64,000 bases of DNA from an uncultured Rubrobacteraceae bacterium. Its GTDB lineage: Bacteria; Actinomycetota; Rubrobacteria; Rubrobacterales; Rubrobacteraceae. Numbering within the stretch: position 1 is the stretch's first letter; each line of letters starts with the position of its first letter. The DNA lies in NCBI GenBank assembly GCA_902806085.1, contig CADCVH010000118.1, forward strand, positions 62,001-126,000, given 5' to 3'. Below are positions 7,027 through 14,986 of the stretch, in pieces. The notes beneath the pieces were generated by a model. The model did no database searches and was not told where the DNA came from. It saw nothing but the letters and a program-made list of their open reading frames with translations. The position numbers and the translations under genes were made by a program.

Positions 7027-8829
7027 TCAGGCCAGCGGGACCTCGGGCTCCCCGACCGCCTCAACAACCCTCTCCGCCGCCCTCACGAGGTCCGCGGCCT
7101 CGCCGAGCCGCACAGCCTCCACCACCCCGGAGCGCCGCCTGAGGTAGGCCGCCACGATCCGGGCCTCGTTGGACCCGTTCTTGCCCGCGGGGGGCAGGCT
7201 CTCCTGCCTCTCCATCGCCTCCTCCGCGAAGGCCGCGAGGCCCGTCTCGTCCCCGGCCTCGAAGCCGCGGTGGGTGACCAACCGTCCCGCCGAAAGCGCG
7301 AAGACCTCGATAACGCCGGGCTCCGTCGAGGGCGCGACGACGGCCTGGGCGCCCTCCCCGCTCACGACCGACCGCGCCAGACGCACCCGCTCTATGCCGG
7401 CTATAAGGTCCCGCAGGCGCGCCGCGGCCTCGAACTCCAGCACCCCGGCCAGCCGTTTGCGCTCCAGGACCAGGGCGTGCAGGTGCTCCTCGCCGCCCTC
7501 GCCCCGCAGGAGCGCCACGATCTCGTCCACCACCACGCGGCGGTACTCCTCCTCACCCATCCCCGCGCAAGGGGCGCAGCGGCCCATCTGGCCGTAGAAG
7601 CACGCCTCCCCGTCTCCGGGGCAGCGTTTGAGGGGGAAGACCCTGCCGAGGGCCTCGATGCACGTGTCCAGCACCCCCGCGCTCCTGTAAGGACCTAAGT
7701 GGACCACGCCGTCCTCGGGCTCGTTCTCCGTTACCCTTACCGGCACCGGGTACGGTTCGTTGGTGTCGAGCCTAATAAACCAGCTCGCCTTGTCGTCGCG
7801 GCCGACGGAGTTGTAGCGGGGCAGGAGGCGTTTGATCTCCCTGGCCTCCAGGATCAGCGCGTGCAACTCGCTCTCGGTCTCCTTGACCCGCACCTCGGCG
7901 ACCTCCTCGACGAGGCGGCCGACCTTGCGGCGCCCGTCCCCCCCGTTGAAGTACGTCCGCACCCGCGCCCTCAGGTCCTTCGCCTTGCCGACGTAGAGCA
8001 CGCCGCCGTCCTTGTCCACGAAGTAGTAGACGCCGGGCGTGTTCGGGACGTGCTCGGCGAGGTGTTGCTTTTGCGGCTTGAGCCGGCCCTTCCCGCCCCG
8101 GATCGTCGCCGCCTCCCCCACACTCCTCACCCCGGCCGAACCCAGCAGCTTCAAGAGCCTCCGGAAGACCTCGGTCGTCGCCGAGGCGTCGGCGAGGGCC
8201 CTGTGGTTCGGCGCCTGCCGCACCCCGAAATGGTTCACGAGCGCGCTCAGGCGGTAGCGCCTCAGGCCCGGAACCAGGCAACGGGCGAGCTTCAGGGTGT
8301 CGAGTACGGGGTTGGGCAGGGGCACCCCGTCGCGGGCCGCGGCGACGAACGAGCAGTCGAACTGGACGTTATGGCCGACGATCACGGAGCCCTCGACGAA
8401 CTCCTCGAAGCGGGGCATGACCTCGGAGACCGGGGGCGCGTCGGCGACCATGCGGTCGGTTATGCCGGTAAGGCGGACGACGAACGGGTCGATCGGGCGC
8501 CCAGGGTTCACGAGGGTGGAGAACTGGTCCACGACCTGGCCGCGCACCAGCTTGAGGGCGCCGAACTCGGTGATCCCGCCTCCCTTCCCGGCGGCGGCCC
8601 CCGTGGTCTCCACGTCGAAGACCACGTACGGGGCGTCTTCGAGCGCGAGGGCCGCCGCGTCCGCGGTCCTCAAGGCCTCCTCGTCCCAGACGAACCGGGG
8701 GTCGTCCTTTACGAGCCTCTCGACGAGGGCCCTGGCGTCCCCGTTTGCGTCCGGCAGGGAGAGGAAGCCGGCGCAGACTTCCTCGGGGGCGACCGGCTCG
8801 CGGTCCTTTACGAAGCGGTAGAGGCTAAT
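7027..8829 (-). CDS. DEDDh exonuclease fused to a UvrC-like GIY-YIG nuclease
   Basis: An intracellular DNA-processing protein of about 600 aa. A winged-helix-like N-terminus (about 1-52) leads into a DnaQ-type 3'-5' exonuclease with VVFDVETTG, GHNVQFD and the HRALADASATTEV histidine-aspartate motif. A GIY-YIG domain follows with PGVYYFVDKDGGVLYVGKAK, the RARVRTYF arginine and a C-terminal ESELHALILEAREIKRLLP, plus a UvrC-like KRLAGVLEFEAAARLRDLI helix pair. Such fusions resemble Cho/UvrC and are presumed to act in repair or DNA turnover. The first standard start is TTG at 8673, but coding-quality sequence continues upstream to an ATT at 8829 that has a perfect GGAGGT eight bases before it; I place the start there. 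Confidence 0.85.
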   Translation of the reverse strand: MSLYRFVKDREPVAPEEVCAGFLSLPDANGDARALVERLVKDDPRFVWDEEALRTADAAALALEDAPYVVFDVETTGAAAGKGGGITEFGALKLVRGQVVDQFSTLVNPGRPIDPFVVRLTGITDRMVADAPPVSEVMPRFEEFVEGSVIVGHNVQFDCSFVAAARDGVPLPNPVLDTLKLARCLVPGLRRYRLSALVNHFGVRQAPNHRALADASATTEVFRRLLKLLGSAGVRSVGEAATIRGGKGRLKPQKQHLAEHVPNTPGVYYFVDKDGGVLYVGKAKDLRARVRTYFNGGDGRRKVGRLVEEVAEVRVKETESELHALILEAREIKRLLPRYNSVGRDDKASWFIRLDTNEPYPVPVRVTENEPEDGVVHLGPYRSAGVLDTCIEALGRVFPLKRCPGDGEACFYGQMGRCAPCAGMGEEEYRRVVVDEIVALLRGEGGEEHLHALVLERKRLAGVLEFEAAARLRDLIAGIERVRLARSVVSGEGAQAVVAPSTEPGVIEVFALSAGRLVTHRGFEAGDETGLAAFAEEAMERQESLPPAGKNGSNEARIVAAYLRRRSGVVEAVRLGEAADLVRAAERVVEAVGEPEVPLA

Positions 8830-9856
8830 GGACCCGGACCTCCGCCCGGGCGGACCCCGCCTTCGCCGCCGCGGCGATGGTGCGGGCCTGCGCCTCGGTG
8901 ATGCCGGGTATGGAGGCCAGATTCTCGTAGGTGTACTCGTGGTCGAGAAGGCCGCTGGCGAGCACCCTCGCGCGCGTCTTCATGCCCACGCCCGGCATCT
9001 TGGTCGTGTGGAAGAGCTTGCCGCGCTGGATGCGCAGGGCGTCCACCCCGGCGAGCCTCTCGCCGTCGACAAGGACGCGCTTTAGCGTGTCGGCGAAGAG
9101 CTCGATCTGCTCGGGGTAGAAGACGCCCCGGCCCATGAGCGAAGGCGTCATCGGGAGCGGGTGCAAAAGGTTCGCGTTCCGGACCGTGGTGTGGCCCGGC
9201 GGCTCGTTGGCGCCCAGCGGGTCCGGGTCCCCGAGCCTCCTTGCCTTCTCGGCGTGCTCCCAGACCTGCCCTTCGAGGTCCCTGTCCAGGTCGAGCTCGG
9301 TCTGGACGGGGGCGCCCCGGAAGCGGTCGTTGCGGTTGGCGGCGTGGAGGAAGCGTCGTCCGTTGCTCTCGTTGTCGTGGAACTCGATCACCGCCCGCGC
9401 GCGCTTCTCGCCCATGCCGGGCACCCGCGCCAGGTTCTTGACGTCCCCCTCTTCGAGCAAACCCCGCAAATCGTCCGGGTCGACGGCCTCGGCGGCCTTC
9501 GCGGCGGCCCGCTTGTCCACGCCGCGCACCAGCTCGAGCATCCCCTGGACGGACGTGGGGCAGACGCCGCGCCTGAGGTGGTTGATCTTGCGCACCGCCG
9601 TGAACGCGTTGTGGTGCTCCCAGTGCCACACGTACTCCCGGACCCGCTCGACCGCCGCCGAATCCTCCGGCACGAACTCTATGGTCACCGCGTTTCCGAC
9701 GTAGCGGCCGTTGGTCCCCGGCATGTGCTCCGCCGGATACATCACCTGCACCTTGACCGAGGGCGAATAGAAGGAGAAGCTCACCGGAACGCCCGGCGCG
9801 ACCTCTTTCAGCAACCGCCGGCGGAACACGTTGTCTTCGAGATCCGAGTCAAACAT
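8825..9856 (-). CDS. Protein with three helix-hairpin-helix motifs and a novel N-terminus
   Basis: A cytoplasmic 343-aa protein. Three HhH DNA-binding motifs can be seen: LARVPGMGEKRARAVIEF (middle), TTKMPGVGMKTRARVLAS and LASIPGITEAQARTIAAA (C-terminus). The first 130 residues, including FSFYSPSVKVQVMYPAEHMP and WHWEHHNAF, I do not recognise; they are not the PolX or RadA core. The gene is directly coupled to the exonuclease/GIY-YIG gene, so a shared DNA-structure or repair role is likely. The frame opens at an ATG at 9865, but that ATG touches the -10 box; the ATG at 9856 lies at the expected transcription start and is preferred. Confidence 0.7.
   Translation of the reverse strand: MFDSDLEDNVFRRRLLKEVAPGVPVSFSFYSPSVKVQVMYPAEHMPGTNGRYVGNAVTIEFVPEDSAAVERVREYVWHWEHHNAFTAVRKINHLRRGVCPTSVQGMLELVRGVDKRAAAKAAEAVDPDDLRGLLEEGDVKNLARVPGMGEKRARAVIEFHDNESNGRRFLHAANRNDRFRGAPVQTELDLDRDLEGQVWEHAEKARRLGDPDPLGANEPPGHTTVRNANLLHPLPMTPSLMGRGVFYPEQIELFADTLKRVLVDGERLAGVDALRIQRGKLFHTTKMPGVGMKTRARVLASGLLDHEYTYENLASIPGITEAQARTIAAAAKAGSARAEVRVH
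8836..8843 (-). promoter_or_regulatory. Strong Shine-Dalgarno GGAGGT in front of an ATT codon
   Basis: GGAGGT within the 3' end of the upstream gene sits eight bases before ATT at 8829-8827, whose last base is the first base of that gene's TAG stop. No ATG, GTG or TTG exists in this frame between the upstream stop near 8960 and 8673. This ribosome site is what decides the start of the nuclease gene. Confidence 0.6.
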
Positions 9857-9865
9857 TGGACGCAT

Positions 9866-9871
9866 ATTCTA
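9866..9871 (-). promoter_or_regulatory. -10 box TAGAAT placed for a leaderless mRNA
   Basis: TAGAAT on the minus strand ends nine bases before the ATG at 9856, so transcription should start at or just before that codon. The alternative ATG at 9865 would lie upstream of +1. Confidence 0.5.
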
Positions 9872-9935
9872 CCATCGGACCCCGATTTCCCGATCCCGAG
9901 TTGGGCTTGAAGGTGGGCTTCAGGTTACGGGTTAC

Positions 9936-9964
9936 AGGCTCTAGGTTTTTAGGCTCTAGGTTTT
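9936..9964. repeat. Two direct copies of AGGCTCTAGGTTTT
   Basis: AGGCTCTAGGTTTT occurs at 9936-9949 and 9951-9964, a 15-bp period. Related GGTTACGGGTTACAGG and GAGGTTGGGGCTTAGG text surrounds it in the 228-bp gap between the HhH gene and moeA. No other feature is visible in that gap. Confidence 0.6.
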
Positions 9965-10093
9965 GAGGTTGGGGCTTAGGCGTACAGGCTGTCGTGCAGC
10001 TTGACGGGACCGGCGACCGGGCCACGGGTTCCGCCAGGGCGTTCCGACCACCGCCCCCAATACCTAAGGCCTCAAATCCTAATGCCTCGAACC

Positions 10094-11323
10094 TCAAAGC
10101 AACTTCTCTTCGCGCAAGACCACGGCCTCGACGGGCTCGCCGGCCCGCACGCCTTCGGATTCGGGGCCTATTAGGGCCAGGGCGTCGGCCCTGGTCAGGG
10201 AGCTTACGAGGCCGGAGCCCTGGGCGCCGACGGACCGGGCGAGCCAACCCTTCTCCGTTTTTTCCAGGCCCACCCTCATGGCGTGCATCCTGCTGAACTT
10301 GTTGACGACGTCTTCTTCGAAGTACACGGGGATGCGCGGCCTCTTGCGGTCCTCGCGGCCCATCATGCCCATGAGGGCGGGCCGGACGAAGAGGTCGAAG
10401 CAGACCATCGCGGAGACGGGGTTGCCGGGGAGGCCGAAGAAGCGGGTCTCGTCGCGTTTGCCGTAGAAGAGGGGCTTGCCGGGCTTGAACTTTACGCCCC
10501 AGAAGACCTGCTCCACGCCGAGATCTAGCAGCGTGCTCTTGACGAGGTCCTTCTCCCCCACCGAGACCCCGCCGCTCGTCACCACCACGTCCGCCGTTTG
10601 GAGGGCCTCTTCTATCGCCGCGCGCAGCGTCCCGGCGTCGTCGGAGGCGGCGTAGAGTCGGCGGGCGTCGGCGCCCGCCTCGCGGCACTGGGCGACGATG
10701 GCGTAGGAGTTGGAGTCGAAGATCTCGCCAGGGACTAGTTCGCGCGTCCCCGGCTCTACGAGCTCCGTCCCCGTCGAGAGCACGACGACCTTCGGCCTGC
10801 GGTAAACGGGCAAGGTCCCGTACCCCTGGGTCGCCGCGAGCGCGATCTCGGGCGCCCCGACCTCCGTCCCCGCGCGCAGGATGGTGGTCCCTTTCCGCGC
10901 GTCCTGGCCGGCCTCGCGGATGTTCTGCCCGGGGGAGGCGTCCTTTTTTAGCCCGAAGCTCTCGCCCCAGCCCGAGGTGTTCTCGACCATCACGACCGCG
11001 TCGGACCCGTCCGGGATGACGCCGCCGGTGAAGATCTTGATGGCCTCGCCTGCCCCGACACCCTTCTCCGCCGGGCGACCGGCCGGCGCCTCGTCCACGA
11101 CCCGAAACGTCCGTCCGGCCGCCGCATCGGCGCTCCTCACGGCGTAACCGTCCACGGCGCTGTTATCGAACGGCGGCGAATCCACCGTGGCCCGCAGATC
11201 CTCGGCCAGCGCGAGACCCAAAGCCTCCCCGAGCGGCGTCTCCCGCGCGGGCAATAGGCGGGTGTTTTCCAGTACCAGCCTCTCGGCGTCGGGGTATTCT
11301 ATGAGCTTCTCGAAGAGTTGCAC
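10094..11323 (-). CDS. moeA: Molybdopterin molybdotransferase MoeA
   Basis: A 409-aa cytosolic enzyme that inserts molybdate into adenylated molybdopterin in the last step of molybdenum cofactor synthesis. Characteristic pieces are PPFDNSAVDGYAVRSAD at the N-terminus, the FTGGVIPDGSDAVVMVE segment, VVTSGGVSVGEKDLV in the MoCF-binding domain and FGLPGNPVSAMVCF, followed by the C-terminal beta-barrel. Length is normal. No other cofactor gene is in the window, so it stands alone here. The stop is followed by a 228-bp gap with short repeats. Confidence 0.95.
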   Translation of the reverse strand: MQLFEKLIEYPDAERLVLENTRLLPARETPLGEALGLALAEDLRATVDSPPFDNSAVDGYAVRSADAAAGRTFRVVDEAPAGRPAEKGVGAGEAIKIFTGGVIPDGSDAVVMVENTSGWGESFGLKKDASPGQNIREAGQDARKGTTILRAGTEVGAPEIALAATQGYGTLPVYRRPKVVVLSTGTELVEPGTRELVPGEIFDSNSYAIVAQCREAGADARRLYAASDDAGTLRAAIEEALQTADVVVTSGGVSVGEKDLVKSTLLDLGVEQVFWGVKFKPGKPLFYGKRDETRFFGLPGNPVSAMVCFDLFVRPALMGMMGREDRKRPRIPVYFEEDVVNKFSRMHAMRVGLEKTEKGWLARSVGAQGSGLVSSLTRADALALIGPESEGVRAGEPVEAVVLREEKLL

Positions 11324-11445
11324 GTCGTACCTCTTCCTCGCCGGTTCAGGTCTTCCCCGCGGATACGCTACGCGGATACGCTACCACACCCGGAAAGGTT
11401 GCCTGAACCTTCCGGGCCGCGGCTGCCAGCGTGGCGGGTCGACGG

Positions 11446-11918
11446 TTACCGTCGGGGTGCTCTGGCGGGACAGACGCCGCCCTCGCTGCCTGTACACGGG
11501 CCGAACGGCACTATTTCAGAGCCCAGGCACGCCCCGGAGACCAATGCTACCTTTTGTTCCGGGTCTTCGCGGGCGATGCCCCACCACCGTCGGATATTGC
11601 CTTCCGCACGCGAGACGGCGACGGCTTCTATCTCCACGAGCTGTCCCTCGTAACCCAGCAGCGAGACGCCGAACAACGTGCTGGCCGAAGACCTGCGGGC
11701 CACGGGCGACTCCTGGACGACGCCCACACGTCAGCCAGGTCCTTCCGGTCCTCCGCGACGACGTACACAGTGGTCTTGAGCACGTCTTCCCACCCGGCGC
11801 CCGCCGCTTCAAGCGCCAGCCCGAGGTTATCGAGGACCTGGCTCGCCTGGGCGACGGGGTCGCCTGGTCCTACGCCGGGCGTCCGGGCGAGGCCGGGGGC
11901 GTCGAAGCGTTCGGTCAC
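11446..11918 (-). pseudogene. Broken RidA (YjgF/UK114) family gene
   Basis: RidA proteins hydrolyse reactive enamine/imine intermediates. Here the coding sequence starts at a GTG overlapping the cyclase stop (GTGA) and reads PVAQASQVLDNLGLALEAAG, then DVLKTTVYVVAEDRKDLADV, as RidA does. Near 11720 the frame shifts by one base to continue VVQESPVARRSSASTLFGVS and GQLVEIEAVAV. Two further defects are visible: the N-terminal beta-strand block (normally about 30 residues before this helix) is missing, and the normal stop after the final strand has been lost so the frame runs on about 50 residues. A sequencing error could explain the shift but not the deletion. Confidence 0.7.
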
Positions 11919-12712
11919 GGTCCCCCCGGCACCAACGCCACCGCCCGGCCCGGACCGCCGGAGGAGCCGGCTATCTTGACGGGCAGGAACACGAAGTAGG
12001 CGCCGCGCACCGGCAGCTGTCCGAGGTTGGTCAGCAACTCGACATACCTCATGCCCCGGCCCAACCCCTCCTGGTGGACGGGAACCCCGTCGTGGGCGCT
12101 CCCGATGCTCGGGGCGTCGATGCCGATGGTCTTTACGCCCCTTTCGTGCAGGTAGACGGCCGTCCCCGGCGAGGGGGCCGGCCAGCCGGGGTGCTCCTCC
12201 GTGACGAGTGAGCCGCTCAGGTACTTCTCGCCCTCTTCGCCCTCGACGTAGTAACGGTCCCAGCCGGTCCTGAACAGGACGACCTCGCCCCGCGCGAGCT
12301 CGCCGTGCGCCTGCTCGAAGTGGCGGACGTGGTCGGGCTCGATAAACGGGCTGACGCCGGGGCCGCCCTGCCCGGACAAGTAGCTCACGTCGACGACCAC
12401 GGCCGGCCCCATGAGTTCGTCCAGGGGCACCCTGTCCCCGGTCTGGGCGCCGAGGTCGCTTGCCAGGGGCAGGCCCGAGCCGGGGGGCGGCACGAAGTGG
12501 GTCGGGGCGTCGAAGTGGGTGCCGCAATGCTCGTCTATCACGAAGAAATTGGTCTGGTAGGGGGCGGTGCTTCGGGTCTTTCCGGTCGGGCCGTCTACTT
12601 CGGCGAACCAGTTCCAGTTGTGGTGGGCGAAGGTCATGTGCCCGGGCCAGGTGCCGGGCAGGCGCTCGGAGACGGTCACCGAGAGGTCGACGACCTTCGA
12701 CGGGGACAGCAT
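11915..12712 (-). CDS. Cyclase-family (PF04199) metal-dependent hydrolase, first of three
   Basis: A 265-aa cytoplasmic protein of the cyclase/kynurenine-formamidase family. The metal-binding signature HxGTHxDAPxHF is seen as EHCGTHFDAPTHF, with the distal TIGIDAPSIG and a late HQEGL. Family members hydrolyse N-formyl, amide or ester/lactone bonds. Here the gene follows a LarA-like gene, PdxA2 and a DUF1537 kinase, so a small hydroxyacid derivative such as a lactone is a more likely substrate than formylkynurenine. The kynurenine pathway is absent. It is translationally coupled to the RidA remnant downstream. Confidence 0.8.
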   Translation of the reverse strand: MLSPSKVVDLSVTVSERLPGTWPGHMTFAHHNWNWFAEVDGPTGKTRSTAPYQTNFFVIDEHCGTHFDAPTHFVPPPGSGLPLASDLGAQTGDRVPLDELMGPAVVVDVSYLSGQGGPGVSPFIEPDHVRHFEQAHGELARGEVVLFRTGWDRYYVEGEEGEKYLSGSLVTEEHPGWPAPSPGTAVYLHERGVKTIGIDAPSIGSAHDGVPVHQEGLGRGMRYVELLTNLGQLPVRGAYFVFLPVKIAGSSGGPGRAVALVPGGP

Positions 12713-12735
12713 GCTGGGATCCAGGACTCCTCCTT

Positions 12736-13986
12736 CTAGAATTCTTCCAGGGAACCGTCGGCGTCGAAGCGGAGCCTCTCGGGGCCGGAGACGACCTCGG
12801 CGTCGGAGTTTGCGAGCGCCTCATCCACGAGGTTCTCGGAGAGGTAGAGGTGCTCCAGGTGGAGGGTGTTCGGGATGCGCACGAAACGGGTCTCCTCCGG
12901 CGGGACGCCCCAGTTGCAGCGGACGGCCGTCTGCAGGGCTTCCTTGTCGTTGGAGAGGACCATCGGTACCTTGGCGCGTTCGACGAAGGTGCTGGTGATG
13001 ACGTTGGCGTTCATGGCGTTGCGGTCGATCTGCCCCGCGAGCCGCTCGGTGGTCAGGTCGGCGAGGCCGACGCCCAGGGCGTTGCCGTGCGACTCCTCGC
13101 TCACGTCGCCCACTATCAGGTACTTCACGTTCGGGCTCTCGGGCTCGTCGACGCCGAGTATCCTGAAGCGCCCGATCACGTTGGTGTCCATCCCCGTCCC
13201 CGAGTAGTTCTTGCCCAAAGCGTCCACGTAAAGGACGTCTACGTCCGAGACGGGGAGAACGGGCATCATCCCCATGTATCCGCGCAACAGCTCGCGCTCG
13301 CGGCGCGGGATCTCGCCGGTAGGTATCGCCTCGATGGTCGCCGGCTCGTCGTAGGCGTTCTCCACGATGCCAAGGCCGAACAGGACGTGCCCGGAGTCGA
13401 GCACCTCTTCGCCGACCTCGACCATGAAGTCCCTGATGCCCTCGACGCCGTAGCCGTGCAGGGCGAGGGCCTGGGCGTGCTTGCCGAGCCCGATGGAGGC
13501 CATCTTCAACAGGCCGCTCTCGACCTCGGCGCGGAAGTCCGTGTGGGCCTTGATCCTGTTGACGACGACCACGCCGTCGGCCTCGGAGGCGATCCTGTCC
13601 ATAAAGACCGGGATGCCTCGGCCCGTCTCCCCGATCTCGACCGTCTCCATCGAGGACCGGATCGGGGCCCCGCAAGACTCCTCCGTGACGCCTAAAGAGG
13701 CCAGGATCTCGACCTGCCCCTCGGCCGTCGCCCCGCCGTGGCTCCCCATCGCGGGCACGATAAACGGTTCGGCCCCCAGCTCCTCGAGGCCTTCGATCAC
13801 GGCGCGCAGGACCTCGTCGATCCTGGCGATGCCGCGGCTGCCCGCGGTGACCGCCACGCTCATCCCGGGCCTGACGGCCGACGCGATGTCCTCGCGCCTC
13901 AACTGCCCGCGCACCGTGCCCTCCACGTCCTCGACGCGGGGGCGGGGGAAGGTCTGGCGGATCTTGACCACCTTCGGGAAGTCCAA
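12736..13986 (-). CDS. LarA-like (DUF2088) putative hydroxyacid racemase, copy 1
   Basis: A 416-aa protein of the lactate racemase LarA fold. Visible features are SVAVTAGSRGIARIDEVL (N-terminal Rossmann-like part), IVPAMGSHGGATAEGQ, VVVNRIKAHTDFRAEVESG and LLKMASIGLGKHAQALALHG, which place histidines and a lysine where LarA binds its nickel-pincer cofactor. No larB/C/E cofactor genes are in the window. Starts at TTG with GAGAGGAG upstream, two bases after the PdxA2 stop. In this operon the likely substrates are four-carbon hydroxyacids (threonate/erythronate) rather than lactate; that is inference from context. Confidence 0.75.
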   Translation of the reverse strand: MDFPKVVKIRQTFPRPRVEDVEGTVRGQLRREDIASAVRPGMSVAVTAGSRGIARIDEVLRAVIEGLEELGAEPFIVPAMGSHGGATAEGQVEILASLGVTEESCGAPIRSSMETVEIGETGRGIPVFMDRIASEADGVVVVNRIKAHTDFRAEVESGLLKMASIGLGKHAQALALHGYGVEGIRDFMVEVGEEVLDSGHVLFGLGIVENAYDEPATIEAIPTGEIPRRERELLRGYMGMMPVLPVSDVDVLYVDALGKNYSGTGMDTNVIGRFRILGVDEPESPNVKYLIVGDVSEESHGNALGVGLADLTTERLAGQIDRNAMNANVITSTFVERAKVPMVLSNDKEALQTAVRCNWGVPPEETRFVRIPNTLHLEHLYLSENLVDEALANSDAEVVSGPERLRFDADGSLEEF

Positions 13987-13987
13987 C

Positions 13988-14986
13988 CTAACTCCTCTCT
14001 TCGGCGCCGGCCAGGGTGCGGGCGAGGTCGAGGGCGGCTTTGAGGCTTGCGTGGTCCGCCTCGCCCGTGCCGGCTATGTCGAAGGCCGTGCCGTGGTCCA
14101 CGCTGGTCCGGAAGAACGGCAGGCCGACGGTGACGTTGACGCCCGTGTCGAAGCCCATGAGCTTTATCGGGATGTGGCCCTGGTCGTGGTACTGGACGAC
14201 GACCACGTCGTAGTGCCCCTGCCGGGCGCGCATCATCACCGTATCCGGCGCCCACGGGCCGCTCGCGTCCACGCCCTCGTCCAGGGCCGCCTCTACGGCC
14301 GGCCTTATCTTCTCGAGATCCTCCTTGCCGAAGAGGCCGTTCTCCCCAGCGTGGGGGTTGATACCGGCGACGGCCACGCGGGGGCTCTCCACGCCGAGCT
14401 TCCGCAGGGACTCGTGGGCGAGGCGGATGACGGCGAGCTCGCGCTCCGGCTGGGCGCGCTCCACGGCCTCCTTGAGCGAGACGTGGGTGCTCACGTGGAT
14501 GACCTTCAGCTCGTCGGTGACGAGCATCATGGCGTAGTCTTCCGTATCGGTGAGGTCGGCCAGGATCTCGGTGTGCCCCGGGTACCCGTGGCCCGCGAGG
14601 TGCATGGCCTCCTTGTTCAAGGGCGCCGTGGCTATCGCGGCGACGCGGCCCGCGCTCGCGAGCCTGGTCGCCCTCTGGACGTACCGGAAGGCCGCGTCGC
14701 CGGCCCTCGCGTCGAGCTCCCCGAACGGCAGGTCTTCCGGCAGCCCCCCGACCTGCAGCACGTCCGCCGCGCCGGGCCCGAAGGCGGCATCCTCCGGCTC
14801 CCGGATCTCTTTGATCTTCAGGGGCAGGCCGAGGAGGTCGGCGCCGCGCCGCAGCATCCCGGCGTCGCCGACCACCAGGGCGCGGTTCCTCCCGTGGAAG
14901 TCGGGGTCGGCGAACGTCTTTGCGATTATCTCCGGCCCGACCCCGGCCGGGTCCCCCATCGTCACGGCTACGAGCGGCGGCGTCAC
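13988..14986 (-). CDS. pdxA2: PdxA2-type 4-phospho-D-threonate/erythronate dehydrogenase
   Basis: A 332-aa NAD-dependent dehydrogenase of the PdxA fold. The three metal-binding histidines lie in GYPGHTEILAD, GINPHAGENG and QYHDQGHIPIKL; the N-terminal MGDPAGVGPEI motif is typical. True PdxA works in vitamin B6 synthesis, but PdxA2 paralogues next to DUF1537 kinases oxidise 4-phospho-D-threonate or 4-phospho-D-erythronate, yielding dihydroxyacetone phosphate after decarboxylation. The GTG start overlaps the kinase stop by four bases, tying the two together, so PdxA2 is the better call. Confidence 0.85.
   Translation of the reverse strand: MTPPLVAVTMGDPAGVGPEIIAKTFADPDFHGRNRALVVGDAGMLRRGADLLGLPLKIKEIREPEDAAFGPGAADVLQVGGLPEDLPFGELDARAGDAAFRYVQRATRLASAGRVAAIATAPLNKEAMHLAGHGYPGHTEILADLTDTEDYAMMLVTDELKVIHVSTHVSLKEAVERAQPERELAVIRLAHESLRKLGVESPRVAVAGINPHAGENGLFGKEDLEKIRPAVEAALDEGVDASGPWAPDTVMMRARQGHYDVVVVQYHDQGHIPIKLMGFDTGVNVTVGLPFFRTSVDHGTAFDIAGTGEADHASLKAALDLARTLAGAEERS

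Noticed and set aside
9936-9964. CTAGG-rich repeats as a mobile element end
   Set aside because: No transposase, no terminal inverted repeat of useful length and no target duplication; they look like simple degenerate intergenic repeats.
11915-12712. Kynurenine formamidase annotation for the cyclase genes
   Set aside because: The family motif fits, but no tryptophan-degradation gene is nearby and the neighbours handle sugar acids.
13988-14986. Vitamin B6 enzyme PdxA
   Set aside because: It is coupled to a DUF1537 kinase, the hallmark of PdxA2; no other pyridoxine gene is present.
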